Below are positions 35,648-49,060 of a DNA stretch of 64,000 bases, in pieces. The position numbers were made by a program, and so were the translations under genes. The notes below the pieces were generated by a model. It did not search any database and was not told where the DNA came from. It saw nothing but the letters and a program-made list of their open reading frames with translations. Every line of letters starts with the position of its first letter. The first letter of the stretch is position 1. Origin of the DNA: Marthasterias glacialis (lineage: Eukaryota; Echinodermata; Asteroidea; Forcipulatida; Asteriidae); contig OU452229.1 of NCBI GenBank assembly GCA_911728455.2, positions 1,183,001 through 1,247,000 on the forward strand. The letters run 5' to 3'.

Positions 35648-38600
35648 CTGTGGGGGTATGCAAGTCATGCTCCGGGTGGCCAGTTGGTCTGTGCATGGTC
35701 TGTGGGGGCAAAGTGTTAAATGCAAGTTTATGTTGATCCAATCCAGATCTGAGGTCAGAAGCAGTTTGCCTTCCTAAACCTGCAATAGTTTTTCCGCTGT
35801 CAATAGTGTTGATGGTGTAATAAAATTCTGCCCATTATGAGTCACTCCGTGGCTGTCCTTGTTCTAGCAGATGAATTCAGTGTTCCATTAATATGGAAGT
35901 CATTTACTAACTCATTAGATACAGTGTACACGTTAATTCATACTACATTGGCATTGAGCAGAGTCTTGCGTCACTCTCACAGCAAAAGGATTTAATCATC
36001 ATCATTATGAGGATTCCTGAAAATTTGCCTGAGCCTAAATACATGTATTCTTTGAAGAGAAGCTGAAACAAACAAACTTTTTGTGATAATACTTACAATA
36101 GGAAATTATAACTGGTAAACTACATATGTACGTAGTAAACTTGCAGGTACATGTACTAACCATATAAATCTCTTTTGGAAGGAGTGGTGGCTGTGAAAAG
36201 AGCCGGTGTGGTCTCAATATTCGAACAGTATACTCTGCTCGTCTTCAAGAGAAATTTTTTAGTAAGGAGAAATTAATTGAGGATTCCACAAAATGTATCT
36301 AGACCTGATGTACTTGTACTGCCATATTTATCATAGCATATTACATACTTTTACACACAGTGCATTAAATCTATCACTTTTTCTAAGTGGTCCTGTGAGA
36401 GGACAATGTGCACGTGGTTGATGAGCAAGGGGGAAAACGACGCTGGAGCAATTACTTGACTACCTGGAGTCTGCCTTGCAAATTAAATTAATTCCAGTTT
36501 GTTGCATATTTTGTATGAATCATTTTTGTGAGTTGAAAACGTTCAAAGTTTGCAAAAAAAAATTCAATACATGTACACACCCCACACCTGGACTCTGTTT
36601 CTTCATATAAAAGTACCCCACAAGTAAATTTTGTGCTCGTTTAAGGTCTTGTTTTATGGTAAAACAAACAGAATAACAGCATGTCTAACCATGGGAATTT
36701 CTTCCTCCATGGTCTAACTGACAGCTTGGACAGTGGCTATGGCTATTCTTCATCTTTGCTTCAGCCAGTAGCCGAAGGCACTGGATTTGAACACTGCCTT
36801 TTAAGATACATTTTGCATTCTTTCAAGAAATCTTTAATCTTTTACCAAAGACCCCTATAGGCATTTTTAAATCATGAATTTTGTCTTTGAGAAGTCAATG
36901 CCATTTTCATTCTGCAGTTTGCCCGTGGGAACATTTTGAAATAGCACTAGAGCCAAAAGAAAAGGGTACTGCAGTACATAGGCTTTGTAGAGGTCTTTGT
37001 GAAATTCACGGACTGCTTGTTTATCTGACAAAAATGTGATGGTCTTTTTATGTACACAATGTTTGAGAAAAGTGACAACTTTTATTCTCTTATTTTTTCC
37101 ACCATACCACAAACTGGATTTGGAGGGAAATCAAAACACTACAGTATCTACATTGAGTTAACAACATGTGAACCATTTGAAAGAAGCCTGAACTACATGT
37201 ATGTAGGTCGTAATTGATTTGGATGGTGTATAGTAGAATGTACTGTGGTGCATTTACACAGGCGTAATGGGACTTTAAACTAAATGAATTATATTGCAAA
37301 AAACTTTGCAACATTACTAATTTTTCCCCTTTTCTTCACCATACGTGAAAAGATACCATTGTTTATTGGGAAAACTGTTAAATTACATGTTAAACGCCAC
37401 TTGTACATGTATAACAGTGAGTTAAACACATAGCATTTGTTTTGCTCACAAATAAAAAAAAGAGAAGGACTCCTTCCAGAGTGAACCAGGGATGTTGTTT
37501 ATCTTTTGAGTACTCATTGTGGGTGAAGAACACTTCACAGTCCTTTGTGTACTTCCTGGTAAACCAGTGTACCTTTTGTATAAATGTCCTCTTATTGTGT
37601 CATTGACAATTATTAGAACACACAGTTGCATGTAACAGACAGACTTCAAGGATTTTGTAGTCCTTGTTGACAACTTCAAAGGATCTCACTTGAGGGAAAG
37701 TACATTAATAGTTTTGAGCAACGTGTATCAGCAGGTGCCCTCCATTTGAAATCTGGACTTTTGAGATTAAAAATAACTGTAATAAAATTTTACTTTTTAT
37801 ATGATTGTAGCAGTAATTTCAGTGTTTTTATTTTTTATTTCTATTTACACGCAGTTGTTTTTTACCTCCACGTCAGATTTTCTTATAGACGGCATATCAA
37901 CAGAAAGGGGGCTTGTTTAGGAAAAACGCAAGTGGAAACTACAGTTTTAATCGGCCAGAAATGCCCCCCTAGAAGAAATGGTGCATCCCGTTGTGGCCCT
38001 AAAATTTTACCCTTGTTTGGCCACTGTGTATCAGTGTTTATGTTCAGTGTTCATTACATACTGTACCTAATGTAGGCCTACAGTTTAGGTGTACTTTTGT
38101 ACACCATCAGACAGATCGTGATAGAAAAAGGACAACAGGTTTTTGTTTGTCCTTTCCCTGATCATAATGAATGAAAACGTTGTGATCAGATTCGGCATCT
38201 TTTCAAAATCTTTCTTTTGAAAATTGGGTCAAAGGTTACGTGGTTTAGGATTGTGCTAGAGCCAGTCACATTATTTCAGTTGAACTTTTCAAGTGTGGAA
38301 TGAATCATTCTCTAAACTCCATCATCAAAGGGTTGTAAATTGACATGAATTTTAGAGAGTGATAGGGTCTGAATTCCCTTCAGCATTTTTTAACAGAGAG
38401 AGAACATGCTGATCGAGCGGAATCTCCTCCTCGTACATCCAGGGGTTAGCTCTCTGCTTGGATATTTCCCCGGGCGCTCTGAATATTGATTTGGGTTATG
38501 GTTATTGCATCAACACTGGAAGGTTGAATTTGTCCTGAATTCCTGAAATGCCAAAGAAATCAATAGTTTTTGTTGAATCTGTATGTTGGCCTTTTTGTTA

Positions 38601-41600
38601 TGAAATACGTGCAGTTGGCTGTAATATAAGTCAGTATGATATGGAAACAGTTATGGAAGGAAAGTCTAGCTTTGTTTTTTACCCCGCTGCATTTCCTCAA
38701 ATGAAACACCGAAGACTGCAAGATAGGCAGGAGTGGAGAGTGAAAATTTGTTGAGCCAATGTCATTCTGGACATGGTGCGAGATTGATTGATTGAATTTT
38801 AAACATCAAGTTTGTATTAAATGCTATCTTCACACTTGCAACCAAAAAGCAACGTAGAAAAGGTGTTGCTAATAATGCCAAGTGCAGTTAACACACAGGT
38901 GTTTTGTTCAATGTATAATTAGTTAATCTAAATGTGCATATTTGGTCTGAATTTTGAGTCTCCTTTGCACAGAGAAACTGTTAAGCGAAGGGTAAACAAT
39001 CTAGTTAGTGGAGTATAGAATGCACCCTGGCTTTCACAATGTAAAATTGTTGTTTTAGAAAATATTGCCGTTCTTTGTCCCCACAATCTGAAAGTACTGG
39101 TAGTGTCTGTACAGTTTGTAGGTTGATGCCCTTGTGTACGGCAACTCTTGTTTTTAAAAAGGGTTCTGCATGTTTGATGAATTGCCAAATCACATGGGGA
39201 AAAAATAAAATTGTTTGGATGGGCAAAGAAAATCCCTAAATTGGAGGGGAGGAAATGCAAAGAGTTGGCAACTACATAATAAAAGAAGGTTTGGCGTCGT
39301 ATAAAGAGCTGTCTTTCATTGTGGAGGACTTTCACAACTTTGTGGATTTTCTGGGTTAAGCAAGCTACACCCAACTACCCACACAATTTGACTTTCGTTT
39401 ATTTAGCGTATTATGACTAATTTCTTTACTGGCATACATTGAACACTGATACAGTTGTCTTCACACGGTTCCCAGCCGCTGAATTTGCACCATAAAAATA
39501 TCACGCTGATCGCAAACTGAGAATTTTGAAAGAGGCACGGTTCGTTGATCGGCAATCGATTGCCGTCGAGAAAAAAAACAACAATTCATTGGTTACCGGG
39601 CTGACTGTGAGTCAGGTGAACTCCTGAGTGATAATGTGTTAAAGTGAACACTGTACACTCCATAGAGTAGCAGAACTGAGTCATGGACTCTTGGGTACGG
39701 AGTGATCCTTCCTCGGCCTCCTGATGGTTAGCATCTAGGTATCATACACAGTTCATACATGTATCAGACCCTAAACACCTGCAGTGAAATCTCTTTCAAG
39801 TCCTTATCACCCCAAGATTGCTATAATCCATCCAATGGTTCTTCTAGAGTCTGAACATTTGTGTGTTGTGTTATCAATAATTGAAGGACTTTTGGATTTG
39901 GAAGCTGTTGGTCAGAACACCTTGGGAGCTTTATTTATTTTTTCTCTGAACTGCATTGTAACAGTTTGCATCAGGCATACCCAGTGAGTCCTGGTTGAGG
40001 TGAGTTATATTACTGGAAATTTTTCTCTGAATGTCTCGATGGTTTTACACTTGGAGCATGGAGAAAAGTTGAAAGACGCAGCAAACAGCTGCTGGTCATG
40101 TTTGTATGAGACATAGCCCTGGTAGGACGCCAGTCTCCGTTGCACTGCATTGGAGGAGTCCAACCTGGTCTATGAGACCATGCTCTTTGACTGGGGTTAC
40201 ATAGGTAATTGTCTTTGTCTTGTACATGGTACATTTTGTGTTGTAAAAAGTGTTCAAGTTGTTTTTTGGGGTTTGTTTGGTTTTTGGGGTTTTTTTTTGG
40301 GGGGGGGGGGGAAATAGATTCAGACAACACCATGTGTAGCCTCAAGGAAGATTTGTGAGGATAAAGGGATGTACGGAGAAGCAGACTGGATCATTCTCAG
40401 ACCCCTCTTTAAGGAGATCATGTCTGGGTTCAAGCCGATAACTCTCACAGACAGTGTGCCACAGAACCACCAGTGGCGTGGGAACTAGCAGTCAGGCCAG
40501 CTGGGTACATTTTAATTGCATGTTTAACCATTGAACGCACCGTAGCCTTTTGTGTTGCCCAATCGTACGCTTCATAATAACTACGTGTGTTATGAGGCAC
40601 TGCACAAAAAAGGATTTCTGTTTATTGTGCACATAACTTTCACAACATCACAACAATAAACTTGGGATGCCTGGTAGAATGAAGCTTGGTAGCGCAATAT
40701 GTAGGCCTGTATGAATTATGCATAAATGTATGAATTTGTGGCCGTACTAATATGATATAGTACAATGTACATTTTATACATTAGTTTGCTTGAAGGTACA
40801 ATGTATTTTAATTACAACAATATTGTGAATTTCAATATTTGTTTAACTTACAATATTCAGGAGCTCTTGGTAAATTTTGTTTATTGTACTGTGGGTTTAA
40901 TAATAAAAGTGTTTGTGAGAGTCAAAAAGAAAAAATGATGTCATAAAAATTACTGGCACATTTTTTTTATTGAGGATAATAATAACATGGGTTTATTTTT
41001 GTTTCAGTCAAACAAGTGTGTTTGTTTGTTGTTGTTTTTTTTTTTTTTGGGGGGGGGGGGGGGGGAGTGGCAAATGTAGACACTTGCGTTTTTTGTGTAA
41101 CTGTTTGCTATCATTAACCAGTTAGTGACAGGGATCTTCCATGTTTTTCCCATCTAGCCTGACGGGATTATTTTGTCGGAATTGCCAGAGTACCGCTGTC
41201 ACAAAGAAACCCAGACTTGACCAAGCCAAGAGAACAAAAATTCTCTTTTGCATCGTGTGTTTTGTTTTCTCGACCAAGAAAGGACAGAGGTCTGGAATCA
41301 GGGATTGCACAAAAACCACCTCTCAATAGACAGAAAACGACAAAATATTCAAGACCATGTTTTGTCTTTGTGTGGGTGAAACGAAGAGTTAGACAGCTTG
41401 TATTGTGGTCTGTACACCCTCAGCTCTCAGTGTGGGATGTCCGGGCAACCTTTGCTTCGGTATTCCAATTTTACACAATGGCATCTGTACACTGCTTCTG
41501 TTTCCAGGCAGTTTTTACTGCCGCATTTGATTTTAATGCCCTTTTAATTATTACAGAAATGAACTTTTTAAAGTTTTTTTTTAAGTGATTTTTTTTAAGT

Positions 41601-42030
41601 TTCCTTTTACAATTCTTCCAATGCCTGGAAAATCATCATGAAGACTTGTTGTGAGTAGCCTCCAGGGGATGAAAGAAGTTGCAATGTTTTAAAAACAGAC
41701 TGTAATTTTGTATTTTGTCATGGGTGGAGATTTGAATTTAGAACAAATGTTTGAGGTTCATCCAAAGTGTGCCATGACGCAAACGATGCCTCATTTATCG
41801 ATTAGTAACAGGTTTCAAAGTTTTTGTGTTTAAATTGTTTCTATATATATTTTTACTTTTTCTTCTTTTCTGCCTGGTTTGTTTGAATTATTAGTCTCAA
41901 ACACCCTGTCCTGTGCGAAGGGGAAAAACGCTGTGATTAGCGGTGGCCTAGCTCTTTGCAATTAACACATAGAGATTCTGAGACTAAGGGGGACCCAAGG
42001 CTGCTACTCAATTTCACTTTTTTCTTTTCT
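35648..42030. other. Intergenic or intronic DNA, no gene recognised
   Basis: Open frames here (for example minus 38928-39374, 148 codons) show no recognisable domain. Holds a diverged palindromic-MITE piece at 36722-36795, T-G homopolymer pairs at 40290-40311 and 41035-41065, and scattered TACATGTA motifs. Probably first-intron DNA of the PEAK gene if the CpG-rich segment is its promoter. Confidence 0.5.
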
Positions 42031-42177
42031 ACTAATCCGAGCAGCTGGTCCATGGTAGTTTGCACCACCACAGCTATGGCAGCCACATGCGCGTCGGACG
42101 CGCTGTTGTGTGGCGCGTACGTGTGGCGGCCATAGCTGCGATGGTGTAAACCACCATGAACGGGCTGCTCAGACTAG
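42031..42177. repeat. Palindromic MITE, GAGCAGCTGG/CGGGCTGCTC arms
   Basis: Arms of about 55 nt: ACTAATCCGAGCAG, CCATGGTAGTTTGCACCACC and CAGCTATGGC on the left, with GCCATAGCTG, TGGTGTAAACCACCATG and CTGCTCAGACTAGT on the right. The loop is rich in CpG (CGCGTCGGACGCGC). Confidence 0.7.
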
Positions 42178-45100
42178 TGCTTAGGCTAAAAGATAAAACC
42201 CATTGTATGATATGCAGCTAGGAGTTAATAGTGAAATGCTCATGAGTCATCGAGCATGCATGCATTCTCTGTTCCTGAACTGGTATTTTCCTTCTGTTAA
42301 TACCAAAATAGTACAATGCTTTCGGTTTGACACAAATACTAGATTGCAGTTTGTATTTTGCCCGGGGTAGTAATTTTCTGAGATTCCTTCTGTGGTATAC
42401 ATACATTGTACATGTACACCACAGGACTGCAGGGGCATTAAAAACTAACAGAGATCGAGTGGTTTTTATGTGTAGGTGTTTGTTGGGGGTGGGGAAATTA
42501 TGGTGAGGGCATACAGACCTGTCAGCAACTTACCTCCACGAGAGAAGGGATAATGTAACAAAGTTCTTTCATAATACCTTTATCGATTTCTACACTGTGC
42601 GATATAATAGCCCTATCTGTGTGACACTGTCAGGAATGAAAGCGTTCCATAGAAATTTGTTAAAATAATCATTGTTCTCTTTTCAAAAACTTTACACAAG
42701 ATTTATTTGAAAATGTCAACTTTGACTTGGGTTGGTGTACAACGCTGAACATTCTTCGACAAATGAGATTCAGTGCAAGTGTTTGTAATGCAAGCATTAT
42801 AAGTAATGGGCACTGTCGACAAATGTGAATTGATGTACATGTACTGGCATTTGACGTGAATGATTGAGTGCAGCTAATTTTCGAACAGCTCCCATGGGGA
42901 CGTATGACCAGAGTATTTGTAAAGTTTCCGGCTTGCCTGGACATATAACTATCAACTACAACATACAACTACAACTATCAAGTTCAGTTTACACTCAGAC
43001 TAGTACTTTGTCATTTAAGTTTATTACAGTGATTGACTTTTGTAGAGTGCGAGTTTGTCACTTCCTCGTTGGAGTTGAAAAGATAAAAAGACCTAAATCG
43101 AAGAATAAAATTTGTGATTCTTGAACTATTACATACACGATGTATGCAGACTTACATGTAGGCCTATAATAATACGTACATGTAGTGACATTTTACAACG
43201 TGCTGGCATGCCGAATTTAGAGGCAAATTTGCTTTGTAGGGAATTTGGTTTTTCGTGTGGGATTCGCATAATGTTAGCAACAACCGGAGGTCTGAGACCT
43301 GTTCTAGATGTGATGTAGGAGGTCACGTGGTACGCTGTAGGCCTATTGATTTTATCTTGAAGAAAGTGGGGTGCAAGGATTTTGGGTTCAAATTTCATTT
43401 CATTTGCTAAACTAAGCATTTTTAGCACAGAAAAAGATAGCAAGGTTGAGTTTTATAATGTTCATTAAATCGACTTTTTAAAGCGTGTACAGGAATGAAT
43501 TTCCTCAAACCTTTGAACAACAATTTCTTCAGAGACTTTTGTCAGATTGTTGAGGATTTGAATCTTGCCAATGTCTTCAAATGGATTCAGGAAGGATCCA
43601 TAAAATTAAAAAAAAAAAAAAAAATCATAAAATGTATCTGAGGCAGGAAGTGAAAAGAGTCAGACCCCTGTTTGGTATCACTGAAAACAGATATTCATGA
43701 TTACTGGGGCACATAGGAAACAAGACAAAGATGGTGGTGGTGTGATATTAAAGGTCAATTGAGCATTTAAAGAATGTTATAAATCAAATTTTTACAGGCA
43801 GTCAAAGTTGATGTCTAGACTGAGTTTGTATCCAACACCCAAGAATCGTGATTAATGGTCTTCCTTACAGTAGAGGAAGGAATTTAGCACGTCCCCTGTC
43901 TGCTCTCGACCCCCAAAAAGCTTAAAACTCCACAAATAGCCCAAGAATTACAGCCCTAAATAAACTACATTTGGACACTAAAGAAATACCAGGAAGAACC
44001 TTGCTTTGTAACCCACACTTTGTGAGGTCATAATCCGTCCTTTTTGATTCTATTTGACCAGTCAAGGAAGTCTTCTTATTCATGATGCAAATTCCATTCT
44101 GTTAAATCCTTCATTCTATCAGATCAATAATTTGCAGGAAGTTAATCAATAGGTAAACAGCTGATGATCTGAATTTACATACAGTAGGCCTAGATGTGTG
44201 TAGTATGAAATGGTTTTGTGCGTGGAGTACCTTGCTCGGAAACACGTTGGCATCTTTAAGTTGTTCAGGATCAATGGTTTCTTCGAGTTGACTTCAGTTT
44301 CAGGACTGTCTGTCTCTCAAAACTACTTGTACTTTCCTTCATTTGAGGTAAGAAACATTGTAACTTCTGTCGATATCCATCACATCATCTCCCACAGTCT
44401 GAAGGTCTACCTCAATGGTAGTGTGGTAGTACACTCTTTTCTTTGTGAAACCTTGGTAAGACATAGGCCAGTTCTTGCTTCACACTCCAGGAAAGCGAAA
44501 GCAAGTGAATTTCTCATTTCTATGTTGACAATTAAAAACATGGGGAGTTGGGTTTTTTGCCATTGCTTTTATAACAGTTAAACTTCCTAACTTTTTGCTT
44601 TTGGAAGAAGTATCATAGGCCTATAATGCCTATGATGAACATTTTGGGTTTTTTTTTTTTAATTTGCCCAACACAAGGCCAAAGGGCCACTGAAGGTAAA
44701 GTCTGAAAGAAAAACTTGCTAAAGTCTTGGATTGGTAAAGTTTTAGCACTTTCCTGTTGTCAGCTCTTTGCTTCAAACCATTATTTAAATAATTAAATTG
44801 TCCTCGTAAGATTTGTTTAAAATATGTATGCACTGATAAATGCAGTGCCTGATAGGATGTGGGTCTTACTTAACTGTTCTGGCATACCCTGGGTAAAGGA
44901 ATGTGATAAATAGACGTGGATAAACAAATAAAATAATATATCCACTGTTGACCTCAACCAATTAGAAATTTCGTGTTAGGTTTCAGTCAGTTAATTCTGG
45001 ACACTGTAAGAATCGGGGCAGTGATTACATCCATACGAAATACATTGTGTGTGAAGTTGTGATCAATTCCAATTTGACAATCATGGCTGTAGTCACAACT

Positions 45101-45520
45101 GAATACCACCCTTATGCAATAGGACTCCAGAACTATTGACATGTTGACCCTGTGAGGTAAAGTGACAGTCGTACCCAGGAGATGACTGTTTGGAGTGTCT
45201 GCATACCTATGTAGGACTCTGTTGTAACAACATCTGATACTACCCTCAACCATGTGTTGACAGAGCCAATGGTCTAGGGTCCAGCCAACTTTAAAGGTAC
45301 ATTTTACTTGAAAAACTGGAAGTGTTGTAAAGAAATGCACACATGTAGTTGTACATACTACTGACAGTTTTAAAATATCACTACTTGTAATGTTTGGAAA
45401 CGTACACATATGAGTAGACAACATTAGGTACAATTTGTTCATACTTTACGATCGAATGATGTGAAGAGTGTTCCTACATTCAAAATTCCTTTTTCTAGAT
45501 GCAACAGTTTAAAGTGTTCT

Positions 45521-45760
45521 TTTTTTCATAGCCTGCCTGCCCTGTGGGACTCATTGCCCATCGATACTCGTTGTTTAACATCTGTGTCTTTATTTAAAGT
45601 GGAAGTCAACAGTTTTCTTTGTGATACAACTTAAAGTTTCTAATTGTTATGTTTTTCTACATTGACGTCATGTCTAATGTTTTCTTAATTCTTGTGCATT
45701 TTATTGTGCTATTCATTGAATTTTGTGGAGAGAAATAAAATAATAATTATACTAATAAAA
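45521..45760 (+). mobile_element. LINE 3' end (CR1/L2-like reverse-transcriptase C-terminus)
   Basis: An open frame from 45521 to TAA at 45632-45634 reads LPALWDSLPIDTRCLTSVSL followed by FKVEVNSFLCDTT. It matches the pattern LWNSLPxxIRxxxSxxxFKxxLKxxLF that ends the ORF of many CR1/L2/Jockey-type LINEs (family knowledge). It is followed by an AT-rich tail with AAATAAAATAATAATTATAC, like a 3'UTR. 5' truncated, as is usual for LINE copies. Confidence 0.6.
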
Positions 45761-45774
45761 ATAACAGCAGTAAA

Positions 45775-45876
45775 GGGTATTGGACCCACGACAACCGGGA
45801 TTCAAACCCACTCTCTGCTGCCGACAACACCAGAACTTGAGCCAGGTGATCTAATCCACTCGGCCACGACACTCCA
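45775..45876 (-). repeat. tRNA-derived SINE, minus strand
   Basis: Minus strand: A box TGGCCGAGTGGATTAG (45851-45866 on +), CAAGTTCTGGTG, then B box GGGTTTGAATCCC (45797-45809 on +). The A box resembles Leu/Ser-type tRNA. Same family as 24770-25025. Immediately follows the LINE tail. Confidence 0.65.
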
Positions 45877-46065
45877 CTAACAAATAACTAGGCAATATGA
45901 AGTAAAAGTTTCAAATCCCACTTTGAAGATTGAGTCTGTGAGCCTGGCAACATCCATCTCATGGTCATGTTCCCTGTGTAAACAGATTTATTTTACTTCT
46001 GGAATGTTGTAATGAATTTGTTTGGATGTAGTCAGTTTGCGATTACCTTGTATCAAAAGGCAAAA

Positions 46066-46434
46066 CAGGGCTCACCCTTAACACTAGCCCTGCCTACATT
46101 GTCTAGTAAAATCTGCTATGATCTAGTAAATACCACTTCTCAACTTGCCCTGTGCTACTAAAAATTTTGTAACTTATGTACTTCACAATGCTCATACTTC
46201 TTCCTTTTCAGATGTGAATAATTAATCTTAGAAATGTGTATATTTATTTTTGAGTGTGTGAGTGTATTTCATTTGACCGTTAAACTGGTTCTGATTGCTA
46301 CCATTAGTATCAGAAAAGGTACATTTATGACAATACATGTGTAAAATTTAGGCAACGAAAACTTCCTGGGGGCAAGTAAAACAGTTTGCTAGTCCCGTGT
46401 GCTACTTTTGCAAAAAGTTTAAGTGCAAGGCCTG
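46066..46434 (-). repeat. Dispersed 370-bp repeat, copy 2
   Basis: Reverse-complement partner of 2379-2750. On the minus strand it runs from CAGGCCTTGCACTT to AAGGGTGAGCCCTG and shares long exact blocks such as GGTCAAATGAA and CACATCTGAAAAGGAAGAAG. No ORF. Confidence 0.8.
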
Positions 46435-48398
46435 TTGACTAAAGGTGAATGACAGAAGACTTGATGTGTTTGTTCTCCACGTGTTGAAAGATTAAGACGT
46501 AAGAGCCGGACCTATTTAAATATTCCTTTCATAGAATTATGAATCACAGGTTTAAGGTAGCATCTTTAAGTGTTTTAATACCATCCCCATCCGGTGTGTC
46601 TGTGTTATTAAAAGACACATGGCATTGGGCAGAATTCCAATATGCGCATTTTGTCAATTTTTAGATCTTCAGATTGGCGAATCTCCAGGAAGCAACGTCC
46701 ATGTCCCCGGGAGGTTTCGAGAATGTTTGTTTGAAAAAAAGAAACCTAAATGTACAAAGTATCGAGGAAGTGCAAAGTGCACTTATTCTGAACCTTCCAG
46801 TGCACAGAAGATCTGTATGTTTGTTTTCTTACCATTGATGGCGCCGAGGCTGTCGTTGGCATTTTGACAAATTGTCCAACCTAAGAAGTTTTCAGTAATT
46901 TTGAGTATGGATCTCGTAGTTTTGACACATTTATCTAAATAGAAGGCATCTGTACATATGCACACACACCTTGTTATTTCTCTTGGGTTTTATTTCCGTT
47001 CTTCTAACAGGCAATTAAAACAGTCTCAAGGACCTCCACATACATGTATTTTAACACACAGAGGATGTTATGTTTGCTTATCTGCGTGTGTCACCCATCC
47101 ATAATGCAACGTGTTTAAATAATGTACAGGAATAGAGCTTTAGAATCATTTAACAGTGCAACTCCTGTGTTTGTCTTATTTTGTTTTGTACTGTTGTGCA
47201 TTGTTTATTTCTGAAGGAAAACATTGCCTACATTACTTTCATTTTACCCAACTGAGCTATCCAGCCCTGGTGTCGGCCTCCCTATCGGTCAATATCTTTG
47301 TTTGGTGGGGGGGGGGGGTGCCAGTTAGAAGCCATTCAACCGGTTACTGCCGTGTAGCCAGGGATTACACTCCATCGTACGATACAACCATAGAGCTAGC
47401 TCTATAATTGGAGACCGCCAACATTAGGGCTGGATAACTCAGTTGGTCGAGCGTCCGTACGTTAAGCTGGTGGTCGCAGTTAATTTTTCTTTGTTCACCA
47501 CAAAATTGATTTTAAAAATTTGCCTAGTGAGTTTCCCTTGTGGTTTATTGCTTGATACTTTTGTTTTATTGAGTCATGCTTTAAGTGCATCTAAAACCTC
47601 ATCTCATGTTTTTCATACCAAATGTCAAATGACTTTCCATTTACCTTTAAAACTTAAGTTAAATGGGTCCTTTTTCAGTGTGAACAGAAATGCAAAGTAG
47701 TCAAAAATGGTAATTCCATCTATAAATGGTCGTTCCATCTCTGTTCTGTATCAGTTGCTTCTTACATTATTGATCAATAACTGAAAGTTATCAATTTTTT
47801 AATGTAATGTTTGTTGAATTTCCTTCTCTTTCCTAATTCCACAGATCTTATAAAGCAGAATTTTACCAGAAGGAAAGTTCTTCAGGGATGACACTTCAAA
47901 ATGTCCTAAAAGGTAAAACAAAATCTCCAATTGATGATTTATGTTTTGTTTTACCAGAATATTGAACTGCTAATTTATCAGCTGGCCATGTCAAGACCTG
48001 ATGACTCATTTTTTATTCTATTATTTTTTTTTTTACGGGCAATTACTGTCCGGATAACAAATTTAGTTCCAGAGACCCCTGCCTTTCCTATCTGCAAATG
48101 AATTGATTTATTTCTTAAAGTATAAAATCTGTCATAATATCGCAGATCAACTACATTATTGTGGACAAGAAACTGATGTGCTCGTCACTTTTCTTGTATT
48201 TACAAACACAGTCATGGGTACAAAGTAATTAAACATGTATTGACCTTATGCGTTCACCGCCATCTTTGAGGTCAAATGCGGCATCGAAGGTGCGTTGTAG
48301 GTGTTTTGACCTTCAGCACGAGGGTGTCCTTTCCTGTACTAAATGCTCATAGTGACGTCATACGCATTAGGTCTATTGTGTGTACAGGTTGTTGCGAT
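46435..48398. other. Intergenic or intronic DNA, no gene recognised
   Basis: Includes a tRNA-like A box TAACTCAGTTGGTCGAGCG at 47435-47453 without a good B box, and a G-run at 47308-47318. A 48-nt exon-like segment on the minus strand (46833-46880) was considered and not accepted. Confidence 0.45.
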
Positions 48399-48595
48399 CA
48401 GGGGCCAATTTCATAACTTCTGTTTAGCAGAAAATACTTCTTAGCAAATTTCTCTGCTAAGCAAAAAAAGAGGGGGCACCAGTGGCAACAGTGTAAACAT
48501 AATGGAATGTTGGCTGGTAACCTGTTTCTGCAAAGCAATATTTTGTCTGTGCTTAGCAAGTTTCTGTGCTTACAGGCTAGTTCCCAACCATGCTT
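48399..48595. repeat. CTTAGCA-rich dispersed repeat
   Basis: Begins GGGGCCAATTTCATAACTTC and carries alternating TTAGCAGAAAATA, TTAGCAAATTTCT, GCTAAGC and GTGCTTAGCAAGTTTCTGTG motifs. From memory this style of repeat is common in sea star and sea cucumber genomes; unverified. Confidence 0.45.
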
Positions 48596-48792
48596 TTGGG
48601 CACAATTTATCATTTTTCATTACCATTGCCGGGACATGTTTCTTTCCGGAAATCAAATAAATGCCATATGTTCAGGGTATAAATTCTTAACAGACCAATG
48701 TATTTTCACTTCAGATTTAACAGAAATTTGACAGAATTAACAGTGACAAAATGAACAGAATGTACAGTACCCCTTCAAAAAGATTTGACTGA

Positions 48793-49060
48793 AGATTATA
48801 GAGCGCCGAAGGTGCAAGATGGGGAACTGGAGCTCTATCTATTGTTGGAACGTGAAATATGCATGGGCGCCATTTCAGCAAGTGCATGTTTTATTTCCCA
48901 TTGATAGCAATGGTCATTGTATGCTCTGATCTGCACTGACTTGTTGTCAAAGAGTTATTTGCTAAAACCATAGAGCAAGGACAGAGCTGAAACAGTGTCC
49001 AGTGGGATTTCACATTTCAGTCTGAGTTCCCCATCTTTTGCCTTCGGCGCTCTCTAATCT
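48793..49060. repeat. MITE with AGATTATAGAGCGCCGAAGG ends
   Basis: Left AGATTATAGAGCGCCGAAGG followed by AAGATGGGGAACT; right, read from the other strand, AGATTAGAGAGCGCCGAAGG then AAGATGGGGAACT. Arms of about 35 nt, 268 bp in all, interior non-coding. Confidence 0.75.

Larger units (their letters stand above)
42178..46065. other. Intergenic or intronic DNA with retroelement remnants
   Basis: Open frames at 44210-44581 (+) and 44987-45442 (-) have no recognisable similarity or coding neighbours. Contains an A-run at 43609-43624, a LINE tail at 45521-45760 and a minus-strand SINE at 45775-45876. Confidence 0.5.

Noticed and set aside
36867..37112. Minus-strand frame considered as a further nuclear receptor LBD exon
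   Set aside because: Only a loose resemblance (REFHKDLYKAY) and no convincing splice sites.
38928..39374. 148-codon open frame, minus strand
   Set aside because: No recognisable domain, no codon regularity, and no flanking exons; chance in AT-rich DNA cannot be excluded.
44210..44581. 123-codon open frame, plus strand
   Set aside because: Composition is hydrophobic and irregular, with no recognised family; treated as chance.
44987..45442. 151-codon open frame, minus strand
   Set aside because: No similarity recognised and no splice or promoter context; not called as a gene.
46833..46880. 48-nt exon-like segment on the minus strand with CTTAG acceptor and GTAAGA donor
   Set aside because: Too short to judge; all three frames are open and none resembles a known protein. 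Needs RNA evidence.
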